Origin: Phlegmacium glaucopus
Lineage: Eukaryota > Basidiomycota > Agaricomycetes > Agaricales > Cortinariaceae
NCBI GenBank assembly: GCA_015039465.1
Contig: MU130701.1
Coordinates: 669,509-733,508 of the forward strand
Reading direction: 5' to 3'
Length of the DNA stretch: 64,000 nt
Shown: positions 11,070-23,240 of the stretch, in pieces
Layout of the letters: each line of letters opens with the position of its first letter
How positions within the stretch are numbered: position 1 is the stretch's first letter
The notes under the pieces: model-generated
What the model was told of the DNA's origin: nothing
Seen by the model: the letters and a program-made list of their open reading frames with translations, nothing else
Database searches by the model: none
Made by a program: the position numbers and the translations under genes

Positions 11070-14000
11070 ATGTCAACACTACTCCCATTTCACAAGAAAA
11101 TTATTGAGAAAATCCATGATCCAGCTACAAGCGACTTGGTCATTCTAGCGCGAGGCCTAGGTCTGCGCAGGATAATATGCACGCTCATGAAAATATATGA
11201 CTCACCGCAGAATCTCGTACTACTGGTAAATGCGACACCAGAGGAAGAGTCCGCCATTGGCGAAGAGCTGGGTATTATGGGGTGTCGGAAACCTGGTTTA
11301 CGAGTTGTTGCTCATGAGATAGGAAGTAGAGACAGGTGTGTTCTATTCCAAGGCTATTCTGTTGTCGTCGTCTTTCTCAGTGCTCATTAAATTGTGAAGA
11401 CAGGATTTATATAAAAAGGGCGGGATATTTTCCGTTACATCTCGAATTTTGGTAGTCGACATGCTGAAAGCAGACATACCTATAAACTTGATAACTGGTA
11501 TGCTCGTCATGCACGCAGAAAGGTGAGTGAGGTTAGATGGACCCCTTTTGAAGACACCATCCATCATCCCGCGTACAGAGTGACACCTTTGGTTCTGGAA
11601 GCGTTCATCGTTCGCCTATACCGTGAAAAGAACAAGACAGGGTTTGTCAAGGCCTTCACTGATCAACCAGAACACATCACAAGTGGTCTATCTCCTCTAA
11701 AGAACATCATGAAGGAACTGCAGCTTCGTAATGTTCATATTTATCCTCGGTATTCCCAAATTTAAGGTTTTTGGGACCTTTTTCAACGTTTGTTAGATTT
11801 CACGAAGAAATTAAGAAATCTCTTGAACGACGTCGGGCGGATGTCGTTGAGCTTTCACAAAACCTGACCGAACGAATGGCCGATATCCACCACGCTATAA
11901 TTCAATGCATGACCATTACTCTGTCTGAACTCAAACGTTCGAATGCTACTGCAAGTTTATTTGTCGTACTATCGTCTCATCTCTTAATGTCACAGTTTAG
12001 CTTGACCTAGACGATTTCAATGTCGAAAATGCGTACTTCCGGTCGTTTGAAGTCATCGTTCGCCGCCAACTAGATTCCGTATGGCATAAAGTCGGTCCAA
12101 AGACCAAACAGCTCATAAATGATCTGGGAACGTTACGCCGGCTCCTCTAGTAATGTCCACACCCGCTTCTGGTATTAAACATTTTCAACTGAATCATCGG
12201 TCCAGTTATCTCCTCACTTATGACGCTTTGCAATTCCACGCCTACCTCGAAACTCTCATATCCTCCAATACAACCACGCCGACTGGCGGTGCAAAGCAAC
12301 ATCAGTCACCTTGGATGCTGACTGATGCAGCTAATGTTATTTTTCAATCTGCGAAACGAAGGTGCTATACTATGAGTTCAATTCCTAAAAAGGTCATTAT
12401 TGATCTTGCGGACGATGATGATGCTTGGGATGCCTTGGACGAAGCTGAGGGGATAACTGCAGCGGATAAGAGGGAAGGAAAAGAAACGGATTTCAGACCG
12501 AAATGGCTTCCTGATGGTCTTGACCCTGTACTTGAAGAATTGCCGAAATGGCATCTATTATCTGAGATTTTGGTCGAAGCAGAGGGGGAGATAATTCGGC
12601 AAGAGAGCCTCAAGAAACCGGCCTTACCTGGTATGTCGTTATCTCGCGTCCTTTCCCTGTCCTTCTTGATGCATCATTCATCAGTTAAAACCACCTCGTC
12701 AAACACTATTCTTATCATGACTTCATCCACTCGCACCTGCAGTCTTTTAACCGAATTCCTTTCGACCATGGATCCAGAGGCTTTACCTGGTTCTCGAGGC
12801 CGACAGATGATGATGAAGAAACTACGTCTCTATCTCTGGTGGAAGGGAAAGTTGAGCGAGAGGAAGCAAGAAGGGAAAACCTCCTTTGGGATGCCAGACA
12901 CCAACAAACGTACTAACGATAGTTTCGGAATGCAATATGGAGATGAAGGCGAGATGAGTGAGGCGTTGAAGAAGAAGGACAGGGAAAAGGCCGAGAAGTC
13001 ACAGAGTAGGAGACGTGTAAGAGGAGGTGCACCTGCTGGTGCATCAGCACGTCGAGCGGATAGTGCTCCATTCCCAAAGCCCGAGCCTAAAGACGTCAAC
13101 TTGAGTGAGATACAGAATGAGGCTGATGGTTTCGCACAATTGTGAGTACTTTCGCCTTTCAAGATAGATGTTATTCCCTTCTCAACTTGAGTTCTAATTT
13201 TAGCTGGCAATCGCAAGGAGCCTTAATCTCACTTCCCATGACCTTGGAGGATGATGGTCTAATGCTATTAGACTTCGGCTCCGACACGCTAGAGGGCGAT
13301 TTTGACAGTAACTATGGTTTGCTGAACCCAGAAGAAACGGTGTTGATTAGGGCATATTCCGATGACACCGATGACCGGATATTGACAGAGATCAAACCCA
13401 AATTTATTGTGATGTTTGAACCTGATATGGATTTTATTCGGCGTGTTGAGGTGAGCCTTTTCCTTAGCCATTTGTAGAAAAGACCATTGTGGCTTAACAG
13501 TGGGTATACAGGTTTACAAAAGCTCTAATCCTGGTCTTGCCGTGCGCGTGTACCATATGGTGTATAGTAATTCCTGTGAGGAACACAAATACTTGGCTGG
13601 GATAAGACGGGAAAAGGAAGCTTTTGAAAGACTCATCAAAGAACGAGGGGTATGTGACAATTTGGCTTCAATCATTGTGCTTTATGTTAACAAGTGGATA
13701 TACTCTTTTTTTAAAAAAAGTCGATGCTTATTACCTTGAGTGACGAGCGAAAGGACGGACCCAACGATGTTATCATCAAGACCATTAGTTCTCGACGAGC
13801 AGGCGGTAGACGAGAGCTGAACACGGAACCCTCTCGCGTGCGTAGTGAATTCGGCTCGCATATTTCGAAACCGGCCCAGTATGAACGTTTTTTTTTGTTT
13901 TCTTTTTCAGGTCATTGTCGACATGAGAGAATTCGGATCTACATTGCCTTCATTACTGCATGCGTCAAATCTACTTGTGATTCCTGCAACTCTAACTATC

Positions 14001-14771
14001 GGCGATTACATTTTGACACCGGAAATCTGTGTTGAGAGAAAAAGTATACCGGATCTGAAAGCTAGCTTCAACAGTGGTCGGCTGTGAGTTTATTCATTTT
14101 AACCTGTGTGTGTCTCCTGATTTTTTATTTTTTATTGATTTCGTGTCCCCCAAGGTATACTCAATGCCAATTGATGTGTGTACATTACAAACACCCTGTC
14201 CTTCTCATCGAATTTGAGGAAGACAAGGCCTTTTCGCTCGAGGTCTGTATACCAAATATTCATTACGAGACTAACTCATATTCAGATAATCACACTTTTT
14301 CAGATTGTGGCTGACATGAAATCATATGTCAAAGCATCGACCAAGTTTCAGTCGAAAAAACCAACAACAGGCCCTTCCGATCAACCAACATACTCATCAC
14401 CCACCATCCAATCCAAACTCGTTCTATTAACACTTACCTTTCCCCGTCTACGTATAATATGGTCTTCATCTCCGTACGCCACTGCAGACATTTTCAACGA
14501 TCTCAAACTCAACAATGCAGAACCTGATGCGACAAAAGCCATTGGAGTGGGTGCTGATGACGATCCAGAAGTTGGTGCTGGAGTCAATGTAGCTGCTGAA
14601 GAACTTTTACGGTGCCTTCCGGGGATCACGACTAAGAATGTCAAATATGTGATGAGCAAAGTGAACAATGTTCGGGAGTTGTGTGGGTTGAGTTTGACGC
14701 AGGTGCAGGAAATTTTGGGAGTTGAAGCCGGTCGGGCATGCTTTGATTTCATGCACAAGGGGGAGAGTTAG
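11070..14771 (+). CDS. rad1: XPF/Rad1 structure-specific DNA repair endonuclease
   Basis: Thirteen exons: 11070-11335, 11400-11522, 11579-11749, 11797-11950, 12001-12149, 12206-12630, 12685-13141, 13204-13450, 13512-13649, 13721-13837, 13911-14083, 14155-14242, 14304-14771; 991 aa, the usual size. The N-terminal helicase-like half has [27 protein letters not shown] and [14 protein letters not shown]. The nuclease domain has [15 protein letters not shown] and the catalytic ERKSIPD (residues about 791-797). The C-terminal tandem helix-hairpin-helix includes [13 protein letters not shown] and binds the ERCC1/Rad10 partner. The heterodimer cuts 5' of lesions in nucleotide excision repair and removes 3' flaps in recombination. 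The intron at 11951-12000 is GC-AG (GCAAGT donor). The intron at 12631-12684 is 54 bp and in frame, so its retention would add 18 residues; its GTATGT donor favours splicing. Confidence 0.93.
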
Positions 14772-15170
14772 TATTTTAAGAAAAACACTGTAGCATATTC
14801 ATGCAAAATAACAAAATATCTACACTAGCGAAGAGTGAAAGGTCTGTTATACTGAGTCATGAGCGCTTGAGCTTCGAAATGAAATTTTCTGTTAAAAGAC
14901 CCCAAAGTTCGGTCCTCCACTCCCAATGCCAACAACACCAGGCCCCTTCTCCTAGCAAAACAGGCGATGTTTCGCAGAACGAACTAAATAATATCCTAAT
15001 CCACATCCACACCTCTATCCAAGGTTATTCCAAGGCTCGAAAGGAAGCTAAGCCAATTCAGTACGGTGGAGAGACTGGGCTCTGGGAAGAATAGATCTTT
15101 TCAAGGTATAGATCTAAACAAAGGACTAATGGCGACTAATTGGCTACGACATAGTAAATCCCACTGCTGC
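14772..15170. other. Convergent 3' region between XPF and eL8
   Basis: About 400 bp between two convergent stop codons. A 97-codon frame (14801-15094) has no recognisable motif. The region probably holds the two 3' untranslated regions. Confidence 0.55.
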
Positions 15171-16437
15171 TCAGAGCTTGCCAAGCGAAGCAGCAGAGGC
15201 ATTCTGACCAGCTGCCTTGGCGCGCTTCCTGAGCATTTGGGTCGACTTGTTTCCACGAAGACCTCCACCCCATAGACGACGTTGTTCTTCGTACTTGTCG
15301 GAGCTATGTGGACCGTTAGCGACAGAAACACACACACAAAAAAAGAAAGTTGGTACGTACAAGTTGGCCTTGGCTGCACTAACGATAGTGGCCAGGTCAC
15401 GGTTATCCTCGCTTCTCACTTCTTGAAGAGCAACCACGGCAGTGGTCTTCTTGTGAACGACGGTACCGAGACGAGCTTTGCCTTTCACAATGACGTAAGG
15501 AATGCCCATCTTGCGACAGAGGGCGGGCAGGAAGACGACTAGCTCGATGGGGTCGACATCATGAGCGATGACGACGAGGACCGCCTTCTTAGCTTCGATG
15601 AGGGCAACGATGTGGTTGAGGCCGTATTTGACGAACAAGGGTTTCTTCGAGTCCTAAATAAATAAATAATTGTGTGAGCGTTGAGAATAATGAAATCAAA
15701 TGCGCGCAAACCTTGGCGTCCTTTTCTTTGTCCTCAGCAGCAGCAGCAGCAGTAGCTTGTAGACGGGCCTTCTTCTCCTGGGTAGTTTCGGGACGGTATT
15801 TGTTAAGGAGTTTGAACAATTGTGTAGCTGTGTTCTTGTCGAGGGTGTGAGAAAATTGGGCAATGGCAGGTGGGACTTTGAGACGTTGGTGGAGGATGAC
15901 TTTTTGGCGTTGGAGACGAACGTATTCGGGCCACTTGACGAAACGAGTCAAGTCAGTCTTGGGACGAATGTCTTGACCTGGTGGGAAATATACAAGTCAG
16001 AACAGAGCACAAAGATAAGAAAAAGGTGGAGATCTATACCTATGCCAAAGTTCTTGGCATCGGCCTGGAAGAGAGGGTTTTTTTTCGACTTGACGGTTTT
16101 GCTGGCGCCAAAGGGAGCAGCGGCGGGCTTCTTACCGGTTCCGGGTTTGGATTTGGGAGGCTGGTGGGGTCATTGAGACGAGATCAGCATTGTTTACACA
16201 AAGTTGCGTCTCGGAGCTCTATGCCGATACGTATCTCTACGTACGGCCCAGCTGCTACAGTTCTGTAGCAAGAACAACAAAGAAAAAAAAGTGTGTATAT
16301 CAGAAATCCAGGAACAAAAGTCATCCAACTGTTTCACTTACCATCCACCCTCAAAAATCGTGCTTCTCCAGATTTATGGTGGGTGAATGAACTATCGCTG
16401 TGTAGCTCCTCGACCTGGAAAAGACTTTACTCACCAT
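15171..16437 (-). CDS. RPL8: 60S ribosomal protein eL8 (L7Ae family; Rpl8/L7a)
   Basis: Exons 16437-16435, 16160-16040, 15977-15712, 15653-15361 and 15303-15171 encode 271 aa. The first exon is only the ATG, followed by a 274-bp intron, a layout common in ribosomal protein genes. The basic N-terminus ([14 protein letters not shown]) leads into the L7Ae RNA-binding fold, with [36 protein letters not shown] and [14 protein letters not shown]. The tail [17 protein letters not shown] is typical. It is a structural part of the large subunit, binding rRNA kink-turns. A second ATG directly followed by a GTAAGT donor lies at 16344-16342 inside the first intron; it would give the same protein, so the real first exon is uncertain. 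Confidence 0.93.
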
Positions 16438-16594
16438 TTTGTCTTGAGGGGGGATCGTGTCGAACGGGCGATGTCGAGAACGAAGTGAGGGGACTTGTTG
16501 GTAAGCTTCCTCCAATTCCAGCTCCGTTTAAATTAACGTTCGGTGCCGAGCGCGGTTATTCAGGTGTGATTCATTTTACAGGGGGACCTCTTCC
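16438..16594. promoter_or_regulatory. Bidirectional promoter of RPL8 and ELP6
   Basis: Only 157 bp separate the two divergent start codons (16437 on -, 16595 on +), so the genes must share promoter sequence. Both products serve translation (ribosome; tRNA wobble modification), which makes coordinated expression plausible. No specific factor site was identified. Confidence 0.6.
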
Positions 16595-17530
16595 ATGACA
16601 TCCATATTTTCGCCTTTCGGTCTTCCTGAAGGGATAACGCTCTTGATCACAGATGCTCTTTCTGCACCTGCAAACTTCTTACTTCACCGGACCCTCGCAG
16701 CTTACATGAAAGATCGCAGGGATTCCAAATGTGTCATTCTCTCAGTTTCGGAAGATATCACTCGATGGAAAGCACTTGCTTCTAAATCCGTAAATAACAA
16801 TATTTACTTCCAGAGTTTCATTCGTTAAAAACGGAACCCACTTGTCTAGAATTTCAACTTGCAACTTCATCTGGACTCGGGATCCGTCGAATTCATAGAT
16901 GTACTCGCTCACGTTCAACCTAACTCGCAAGAAGGACTACGTCCAATTTATGACCGCGTCGTTCAAGCATGTATGAGAAAATCTAATAATGATTCCTCAC
17001 CCTCCTCCATGCTTGTCATTCTCGATGATATCACAATATTGGAATGGATAGGATTTCCTTTGATCGATATCATCCGTTTCTCAAGAGCTTTGAGAGCTTT
17101 ATGCCAAAAGGTTCCTTGTTTTTTGGATCTTTTTTTCTCGAGTCAAATTCATCCGACGCATGTTTTTTTTTTGGTGTATATATAGCTGAACGCGACTTTA
17201 CTCATCCGGCATCATCTTATCACTCCGGGTGATCTCGATGACTTGTATCGACACCTACTTCAAATATGTACCTACCACATGGAGGTTCAACCGCTCGCGA
17301 GTGGTCGCAGTGGTACCGTCACTGGAGAGGTGATATATTTATTTATTTTGTTTTCTGTTTCGTAAAGATCTAAGAAAATGGATTACGCTTAACAGGTTTC
17401 TTTGCACCTTGGGATGTCTGGAATGCCAAACAGAGCTTCGTTAATCTCCCGAAAGAATGCTTTACAATATCGATTGACGGAGTCTGGCCCGGATTTCTTT
17501 GAAAGAGGAACCAGTCAGAGTGTCTTGTAA
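16595..17530 (+). CDS. ELP6: Elongator complex subunit Elp6
   Basis: Exons 16595-16789, 16850-17110, 17186-17329 and 17396-17530 encode 244 aa, the normal Elp6 size. It has a RecA-like fold without a Walker A motif: GITLLITDALSAPANFLLHRTL near the N-terminus, SSMLVILDDITILEWIG as the Walker B-like strand, and CTYHMEVQPLASGRSGTVTGE near the C-terminus, a typical Elp6 stretch. With Elp4 and Elp5 it forms the ring that binds tRNA in the Elongator complex, which modifies wobble uridines in cytosolic tRNAs. The assignment rests on pattern memory of the family; another RecA-like Elongator subunit (Elp5) is less likely because of the C-terminal motif. Confidence 0.82.
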
Positions 17531-19348
17531 TTATTCAAGGTCTTCTGGACCAAAAAAAAATAGGATATCGGTCCGTTAACACCTCTGTAATATGAACTTT
17601 TCTAAAATCTTCACACCCGTTACCGTTTTCACAGATGTTTTCTTTTTTTTTCATATATCGCTGCCTTGACCACGCCCAATTGCAGGTTCTGGAGCAGTAT
17701 TGACATCCTTATCCAACATTTCTTTAGTTTATTCGGGTACTAGGTATACCCGAATTTTTCCCAAAGAATAGTGACTATCGCGCCCTTCCCCACCCCCCAC
17801 GATACCGCGCATAAAACTATAAATATGTGTGTCTATTCAATATAAACCGTTATCAGTTGAAATTGAAACCGAATGGAAGGAAACCCATACATCATACTCT
17901 ACCACACTCCCCTAGTCCAAAGGCCACTGAAATGAAACTCGAGAAAAATCCTAACTATTCTATGATGAAATAAATGCGCTGCAATGTGTAGCGAACACCT
18001 AGCACTGTTTGTCACCCTCATATGAGCGTCAGTCCTTGCGACCGCCACGACGCATGGTTCTCGTCCATCTCTTCTACTGAAGATCAGACATGATCCATGG
18101 GTGAGTGAATGCACGCAAGAATCTTCCGCTCACACTAGTAGTGTAATAAGTGAGGGAAGGGGGTTGAGGGGGTTGGTGGTCTCGTTACAGAAAACTCTGA
18201 TAGTTTGGGACTGAAGAGACGGCCTTGAACAAAGGAGTCCAGCGAGCTTTATAGGTAAGATATGTATGGCTTGTCAGTGACAGGACGTATCTTTGGGATA
18301 TAATAAGCCTTGTGGCATGAGAAGGCGGTTGACAGATCGGATCATTACTAGTACGACCTGGACCAGTGTGTGAAAATGCTGGTACCGATAGGGGTTGGTA
18401 CAGTATGGCGACATAATTCATCCGTGACGCCCGCAAGGCGCTACTTTGGTGGGGTGTGCCTCAGGTAGATCTTTCAAGAGCAAGAGAAACCATCATAATC
18501 GCCTGATCCTTCATTCTGATGAACTTCCCATGTGAAAGCCTAATTTTCCTGGTCACTTTACTACGGAAGCTCCTTTGGTCGTTCTGAACATATATCTTGT
18601 CGAACAACACCCAACGTAACTTTGGTAGTAACATAATGATCAAATTGACATCCATCTTGAAGGATCGAAATTTATGGCAACTCTTGGCTCCTGGATGAGT
18701 CCTCTCAATCCATATTAAGCACGGGCGGACAATCCTGAACCCTACTCGCTCCCTTTATATCCTCGCTCCTCAAAGTAGCAACGCTTCTCGTCGAAAAATC
18801 TGTTGACTGACTAGAATGTCGCACACACATTTTTTTGCATAGCAATTTGATTGGGGTATATATCATAAAAAAAAAAGATCTCCTCGAAATAAAAGAGAAA
18901 TTTTTAAAACAACACCTAGGTCACAGATATAGTAAAATAGCGCACAATTACACGAAAGTTTAAATAATTTAGAAATAATGTTGAAATAATGATGATTGGA
19001 TGATGATGGGAAAATAATGGGAAAATATAAAAATATGTATACAAATGAGTAGGGAGAAAATAGTCCGGTCCACTTTCCTTGGAGAAGCGAAGGCGAAAGA
19101 AGAAAGAGCGGGATTGGAGGATGTTTGAACAAGTTAAGTAAAAAGGGTAGTTGAGTAGGGGGTCATAAAAGGAAAAAAAAGTACAAAAAATTATAATAGG
19201 AGGTAAGGCCGCTTGGTGAAAACGACGAACGAATCGAGAGACAAACATAGATTCGAAACAACATGGAGGGGTCATGCATCATGCATCATGCCTGGAAAAC
19301 GTGTCGGCTGGAGAGAGAGTCCACATGAAAAAAAAAAATTTCAAAATT
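17531..19348. other. Long gene-free stretch, probably 3' UTRs
   Basis: 1.8 kb between the Elp6 stop and the stop of the next minus-strand gene. Reading frames of 60-119 codons on the minus strand (for example 18185-18436, 18916-19275) have no motif and low-complexity composition. Poly-pyrimidine and A-rich tracts (18865-18880, 19180) occur. I find no supported gene. Confidence 0.5.
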
Positions 19349-21451
19349 TCAACGAAGCTCACGAAGGCTCCTAATAACATCTTGCATATTGGTATTCCAT
19401 TCTCCTGTCCAACTCCGAGGTTTCGACCGACCAGTAGTTCGCTTGGCCGAAATAACGATCTCGTCGTTATTCTTCGAAAGAGGAACTAACCAATTGGATT
19501 TGACAGTAATACCATCCGTCGGACTTTGAGGTGGATCCTCCTCGTACGGAGGAGACACGGAACGCGGTGTTAAATGCTCGGGGACATGAATGTGCGTAAC
19601 AGTAGGGGATGGAAGTGATAGTTCCGTTAAAGAAGCTGAATTACGTCCTCCTGTTGATGTTGGTGTTGACAAACCGGAATCGTCGTCACTAAGGGGAAGA
19701 GGGAGGGGCTTGGCTTTAGTAGGGGATAGTGGTGCAAAAGTTATGGGAGAATGAGGAGCATCGTCTTCAAGACTGAAACTATAACTATCGTCCGCCAAAT
19801 CAGACTGAGAGAGATCATCGGAACTTCGGAAATGACGACGTGATGACCTCTGTCCTTTGAATTTATCATCCAGAGGAGCTGTCAATAGGGTCTTTGAATC
19901 GTTTCGGGAGAAGGGGTTGCTGAATGTTATAGGAGAGTAGTTGGATACTGGGCTTGATTGGCGACCCTCCATTAGGGGCGAGGGAAGGGCGCCAAGGGTC
20001 CTCGCAAGTTTATCTATATTACGCTGACGTTGCTCTTTCGTTATTGGGTATATTTCTTCTTCTTCAATATATGAAATAGCCAAGACCGAGTTATTATCAG
20101 ATTCCGAGTCTCGTAAATTGGAAAGGCTGACTCCCTCCGAGGTAGGAGAAATCAAAGGATAGATGCCGTTATCGTCCAAATAGTCTCTAGAATGATCTGA
20201 AAGGACAAAAAAAGATTAAAAGAAAAGAAAGAGAATCTTAACAAAGTCCATTCAATCATCTGAAAAAATCGTACTTGATATTGTAAAGGAGGGTGCTGCC
20301 GGTGACTGTGCGCGTATGGATGGAGGAAGATTTTTACGCCGTTCAGTTCGTTGAGTTTGACTTGGTTTATGCCCCCTTAGAAAATCCAGAAGGGATGTTG
20401 GAGGGTTCGACGCTACCACAGTCTTCGATGACGAACCAGCCCCACCTCGGCCAGTTGGGCGATGAAAGCCAGGTTTAGGGGGCTGAGATGGACGAGGGAC
20501 ATTAGACTCTGAACCTGCAGAATTTGAGGAGGCCGCCTGCTGGCGTAATCGGGATCCAGACCCTCCCCTTCCTACCACGCGATATTGTGAGCTGTTATCT
20601 GACAATGAAAGACTGGATTGGTCCTTGGTTGAAACTTGACTTCCGATCCCGGATTCCTGAGATGCTTGTGCATGAAAAGGCCAGACAAAGCTAGGTTTCC
20701 TGGTATACGGAGGTTCTGGGTCGATACTTCTATTGTCTCCCGCTGACGTTCGTGGCCTAAGTTGTAATTCAAAATTTTCGGCTGTAATATAAATATAAGG
20801 GGAGCGAATTTTTTTAATGGGAGGACTGAGAAATGACATACGCATTGGCGAGGATGAAGTCAGAGATTCTATACCAGCACGACGAAAGAATGATGAAGGT
20901 TTATGAAACACTCTTCCTTTTGGTACAGGCATAGTCAAGGTTATCGGGTTCCCATATCTCGAATCATTAGCGCCTGAGCTTGAGCCTGGACGAGAAGACC
21001 CAGAAGATTTCTGGTTGGAATTATACGACATTCCTTGTGGTACAGGCATGGTCAAGGCTATTGGGTTCCCATATCTCGGATCATTAGCACCTGAGCTTGA
21101 GCCTGGACGAGAAAATTTCTGGTTGGAATTATACGACATTCCCTTTGGTACAGGCATGGTCAAAGCTATCGGGTTCCCATATCTCGAATCATTAGCACCT
21201 GGGCTTGAGCCTGGACGAGAGGACCCAGAAGATTTCTGGTTGGAATTGTACGACATAAAAGTCTGGGAATTCAAATCATTGAATGATGGTGTCGGATTCC
21301 GAGAGCATGAATGATTCGGACTCGTGGTAGGACGTCGACTTTTATTAAAATGTCGAGCACTCTCAGGGTGATGATGATGATCAGAAGAAATCGGTAAAGC
21401 ATTATTGAGGCCGTTGATTGAATTCCCTTCCCATGAATCCGCTGGGAACAT
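19349..21451 (-). CDS. Uncharacterised Ser/Pro-rich protein with internal repeats
   Basis: Exons 21451-20275 and 20196-19349 (78-bp intron, phase-consistent) encode 674 aa. I do not recognise a named family. The protein is rich in Ser, Pro, Asn and Arg and looks mostly disordered. Residues about 66-179 are three tandem copies of a 36-39 residue unit (MSYNSNQKSS ... NPIALTMPVPKG). Further on there are GRGGSGSRLRQQ and a second RPTGRGGAGSSSK, RG-rich stretches of the kind seen in RNA-binding or phase-separating proteins (inference). The C-terminus (SWTGEWNTNMQDVIRSLREL) looks like a short ordered helix and may be the conserved part. Many SP/TP sites suggest phosphoregulation. The ATG at 21451 is the first in frame; an upstream exon cannot be excluded. 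Confidence 0.75.
20915..21256 (-). repeat. Three tandem 108-117 bp coding repeats
   Basis: In-frame tandem repeats inside the uncharacterised gene: two units of 39 codons and one of 36 codons. Each begins ATGTCGTATAATTCCAACCA on the minus strand. The DNA copies are nearly identical, so the array is young and likely to vary in number between strains. Confidence 0.85.
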
Positions 21452-22335
21452 GTCGTGTCAAAAGGGAGAAGGGAAGATGAGGGAGAGAGTAGTAGGTGTT
21501 TACCTCAAACAACAAACGTATCATCATGGTATCTAGGCTTTTTTTGCAAATCATTATTTCCAAGGGGATCTCCATTTGTACATTTGCACATTTGCACCGG
21601 GCATCACTGGGCATCAATGGAGATGTTAGATCATCTAGCTCCGGCTGTCAGGCTGTCAGGCTGTAGGCATCAATGACACAAGCGGGGAATCGTTGTCCTC
21701 AGTTGATTAAAGTATGGACAGACGCCTACATCGGACATCTTGGCAGGCCGTGACCGCGAAAAGGAGAGATTCAAGAATACTGTCCTGACGTAGATGCATG
21801 TGACATCTGTGATGGCATTGTTTAACACCTGATAAATGCAAGATTATAAGATTGCTAGTGTATGACTCGTGGAGCTTTGAAGCTTTGAAGGATCCCTTTT
21901 CTCTCTTAGTAAAATGTTATGCACCAGAAGCGTCATTGTGACCCATGTGAGCCCATGTGCCGCTCAAGGAATCAATTGACTGGCCACCAAGGCAACCAGA
22001 TTGTTTCAGGGGATCTCCTCTCCGAGGAGGTGTGGATTGACGAACTGTTACTGTATATATAACAATAATGCTGTATAGAAATGGAAAATGATACCTCTCT
22101 TTTGACTAATGGCCTTGAGCATTCTTCAATATTTAGAGGACTACCCAGGCCTTGAATCGGACCTACGCAAAGGGGAATCAAATTATTAATGATAGTAATC
22201 GCTCACATGTCGGTCTACAACGGACTAGTGTATAAAGGAAATAAAGTTGAACGTTTTATGTCAACAATTAATTTAACCATATTGCGTTTCGACGATCTGC
22301 ATCTTAGCACATGCACTCGAAAAATATGATACACT
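21452..22335. other. Gene-free upstream stretch
   Basis: Upstream of the repeat-containing gene and left of two MITEs. Short frames only (up to 73 codons), no motif. A simple duplication GGCTGTCAGGCTGTCAGGCTGTAGG lies near 21645-21668. The promoter of the 674-aa protein should lie in its left part. Confidence 0.5.
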
Positions 22336-22619
22336 AGGACCCCCGAATATCCTGACAAATGTCTGATCCTCGCACCCAAAAGGCGCCGCAGGCGGAGTGG
22401 GGGCGAAATACACAAAATGCGGCCTCAGGAGCCGTTTTTTGTGTCCGGATAAAAATTGTGGTTTTGGGGCATTTTCCGGATAAAAATTGGCTTCTTTGAC
22501 TTGAAATTTTTTTGGAAAATGGTTCCCAATCTCTCAATCGATGCATAGTTAAAAGGAAAAGCCGTGGGAATTTTTCGCCCACCAAAGATCAGGCATCTGG
22601 CCGAGTATTCGGGGGTCCT
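22336..22619. mobile_element. hAT-type MITE with perfect 8-bp target duplication
   Basis: A 284-bp non-coding element. Its ends AGGACCCCCGAATA and TATTCGGGGGTCCT are perfect inverted repeats, and it is flanked on both sides by GATACACT (22328-22335 and 22620-22627). Eight-base duplications are characteristic of hAT transposition. The interior has a direct repeat (TTTTCCGGATAAAAATTG and TTGTGTCCGGATAAAAATTG). No matching autonomous element is in the window. Confidence 0.85.
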
Positions 22620-22666
22620 GATACACTTTTAGGATCAACGAGCCTTCATTGCCAGATGATATATTA

Positions 22667-23116
22667 GGGACGTTCAAAGTTGAACGCAGCTCGCATTCGC
22701 ATCTCGCATCTCGCAGCAGCACGTGCATCTGTGACCTTATATAATATTGTTAGTGCCGAAATAAACCTGTTGCCGACATCACGGAGATATTTCCGAGGTC
22801 CAAATATAGTTGATAAGATAACTGTTTGATAACTGCCAGCTATTCTAAAGCCATCGGGTGCCATTTCAGCCTTTTATCGTGATAGATAAGTGGCATTTTG
22901 GCATAATTATGCAGAATCAGTACATTTTTGCCTCAACTACGGTCAAAGAGGCAATTTTTACAATCTAATCTCATTTGCTTGGCCCCACGTAAGCAAGTTC
23001 AAAAAATATTTTGATGGTGACGCGGCGTGTGATATTTTGTGACCAATGACAAATCCTCACGTGCTGCTGCGAGATGCGAGCTGCGAATGCGAGCTGCGTT
23101 CAACTTTGAACGTCCC
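22667..23116. mobile_element. Stowaway/Tc1-like MITE with TA duplication
   Basis: A 450-bp element with inverted ends of about 50 bp beginning GGGACGTTCAAAGTTGAACG, ending in CGTTCAACTTTGAACGTCCC, and flanked by TA (22665-22666 and 23117-23118). Within each end GTTCAAAGTTGAAC is itself palindromic, and the GCTCGCATTCGCATCTCGCA part forms short direct repeats. Non-coding. It lies 125 bp beyond the stop codon of the crinkler-kinase gene. Confidence 0.8.
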
Positions 23117-23240
23117 TATTGAATACTCCCTCGCTGGAGCTTCCTAGTCGTACGTACCTACGGGAATTAGTATTGAAATTGTTTTACTCAGTGCGCGCCC
23201 CGGGCCACGTTACAGGAGATTTGTGGGTTACAAAATAGAA

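Noticed and set aside
16161..16434. snoRNA in the first intron of RPL8
   Set aside because: A weak C-box-like GGATGAC and a CTGA occur on the minus strand, but only about 20 bases apart and without terminal pairing.
18185..18436. 83-aa minus-strand gene
   Set aside because: No motif, no supported splice partners, composition like non-coding DNA.
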